Assembly (NCBI GenBank): GCA_027621895.1
Contig: JAQCAK010000154.1
Location: 1-5,551 of the forward strand
Direction: 5' to 3'
DNA: 5,551 nucleotides
Source of the DNA: Pseudomonadota bacterium
GTDB lineage: Bacteria > Pseudomonadota > Gammaproteobacteria > Pseudomonadales > Azotimanducaceae
Part shown: piece by piece, positions 4,840 through 5,551 of the stretch
How the letters are laid out: every line of letters starts with the position of its first letter
Numbering within the stretch: the first letter of the stretch is position 1
Program-made: the position numbers and the translations under genes
The notes under the pieces: generated by a model
Seen by the model: the letters and a program-made list of their open reading frames with translations, nothing else
The model's database searches: none
What the model was told of the DNA's origin: nothing

Positions 4840-5551
4840 TCACAGCTGAACCCGGTCGGCGCGGGTCACGCTGGCAATGCGATGATCTTCAGCCAGTGCA
4901 ACACAGACGTCGACCCTCGCCGGGAGGGTTTCCATCATCCATCGGGTGAGGCGCTCATAAAAACCGATAAACCTTTGAACAGCCTCGCTGTCCATGACTC
5001 CCCGACCGGTTACACCGGTCGCGCGGAGCGCTTCCTCCTGCTGCAGGCGCCAGCGGAAAACCGCGTCCATTGACGGCGCCAGGTAGTAAAGACTGCCGTC
5101 AGTGCGGAACAGCGACTGATAGGCGCCGAGCCGATCATTCACCCAGGTTCTCCAGGCGCCTGCTGGATCATGCTCCGCCTCGAGTGCATTCACCGGTCGA
5201 TTCAGCCTCGCTGCGGGTTCCGGCAGGCAACCCCAGCACCAGCCTTCACAGATCACAACATCCACCGGGCCAGCCAGACGGATTTCATCGGACCTGTCGT
5301 CAGCCGCCTTGTCGAACACGGGTATCTCCACCTGCTGGCCGGCAACCAGTTGTCCGAGCACGGCCTCCATACCTGCCGCATCATGTGTGCCCGGCACGCC
5401 ACGGGTTGCAAGCATCGGATGAACCTCGCGAGCCAGACGCTGACGGTCCTGCTTACCCAGGTAAAAGTCGTCGAGGGATAACATACAGGCACGGGCGCCA
5501 AAACAGTCTGCCAGCAGGCTGACCAGCAGCCCACTCATCGTGGTTTTGCCG
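4840..5551 (-). CDS. P-loop kinase, D-glycerate 3-kinase/Tda10-YggC-like, partial (N-terminus off the right edge)
   Basis: A cytoplasmic small-molecule kinase of the P-loop phosphoribulokinase/pantothenate-kinase group. It most resembles plant D-glycerate 3-kinase (GLYK) and yeast Tda10, and would make 3-phosphoglycerate from D-glycerate and ATP if the assignment holds. At the window edge the frame reads GKTT, the tail of the Walker A loop, directly before MSGLL. Starting at the internal ATG (5538) would therefore cut off the ATP site. Further family marks are LSLDDFYL (about 5478-5455), RGVPGTHD, the substrate-side PVFDKAADDR, VVICEGWCWG (Walker B-like strand) and FRWRLQQEEALR near the C-terminal helices. 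236 residues are visible; probably about 25-50 are missing. The TGA at 4842-4840 lies 79 bp before the PepSY gene on the same strand, so co-transcription is possible, but no functional link to phoPQ is evident. The family is firm; the substrate is inferred from homologues. Confidence 0.85.
   Translation of the reverse strand, partial: GKTTMSGLLVSLLADCFGARACMLSLDDFYLGKQDRQRLAREVHPMLATRGVPGTHDAAGMEAVLGQLVAGQQVEIPVFDKAADDRSDEIRLAGPVDVVICEGWCWGCLPEPAARLNRPVNALEAEHDPAGAWRTWVNDRLGAYQSLFRTDGSLYYLAPSMDAVFRWRLQQEEALRATGVTGRGVMDSEAVQRFIGFYERLTRWMMETLPARVDVCVALAEDHRIASVTRADRVQL

Noticed and set aside
5070..5522. Plus-strand open frame of 150 codons opposite the glycerate kinase-like gene
   Set aside because: It is antisense to a gene with clear family motifs; its composition is Arg/Pro/His-rich shadow coding with no ribosome site or domain.

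Overview
The window is about 5.5 kb of dense, moderately GC-rich bacterial chromosome. It reads as a gammaproteobacterium, possibly a marine or environmental one. The reasons are a PhoP/PhoQ-type two-component pair of the enterobacterial/pseudomonad kind, a Tda10/GLYK-type glycerate kinase homologue, a tandem CDGSH iron-sulfur protein and a PimD-like acyl-CoA dehydrogenase. The taxon is inferred from protein types only. I see no rRNA, tRNA, CRISPR array, insertion sequence or phage gene.

Left part (1-1866, minus strand): a two-gene lipid or acyl catabolism unit. It starts with an acyl-CoA dehydrogenase of the small-subunit PimD-like kind. This overlaps by a GTGA junction with an alpha/beta hydrolase that runs off the left edge. 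A good sigma70-type promoter (TTGAAA, 17 bp, TATGAT) lies 44 bp upstream of the dehydrogenase, and a small inverted repeat covers its -35 box.

Middle (1867-2348): a 218-bp divergent intergenic region with two overlapping GC-rich inverted repeats. It is followed by the only plus-strand gene, a 79-residue protein with two complete CDGSH [2Fe-2S] motifs. That gene converges on the histidine kinase gene with 24 bp between the stop codons.

Right part (2349-5551, minus strand): in transcription order, a P-loop kinase of the D-glycerate 3-kinase/Tda10 family (5' end off the window), an exported PepSY-domain protein, a PhoP-like response regulator and a PhoQ-like sensor kinase. The last three are tightly packed (a 10-nt gap, then a 4-nt ATGA overlap) and almost certainly form one operon. 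This suggests that the periplasmic PepSY protein acts with the sensor kinase. The PhoQ-like protein aligns along its whole length with enterobacterial PhoQ as I recall it, but lacks the acidic patch of the sensor domain, so its signal may differ from Mg2+.

Overall this is mostly ordinary chromosomal content. The points most worth a second look are the PepSY-PhoPQ arrangement, the altered sensor domain, the doubtful catalytic base of the acyl-CoA dehydrogenase, and the structured promoter region at 1910-1981.
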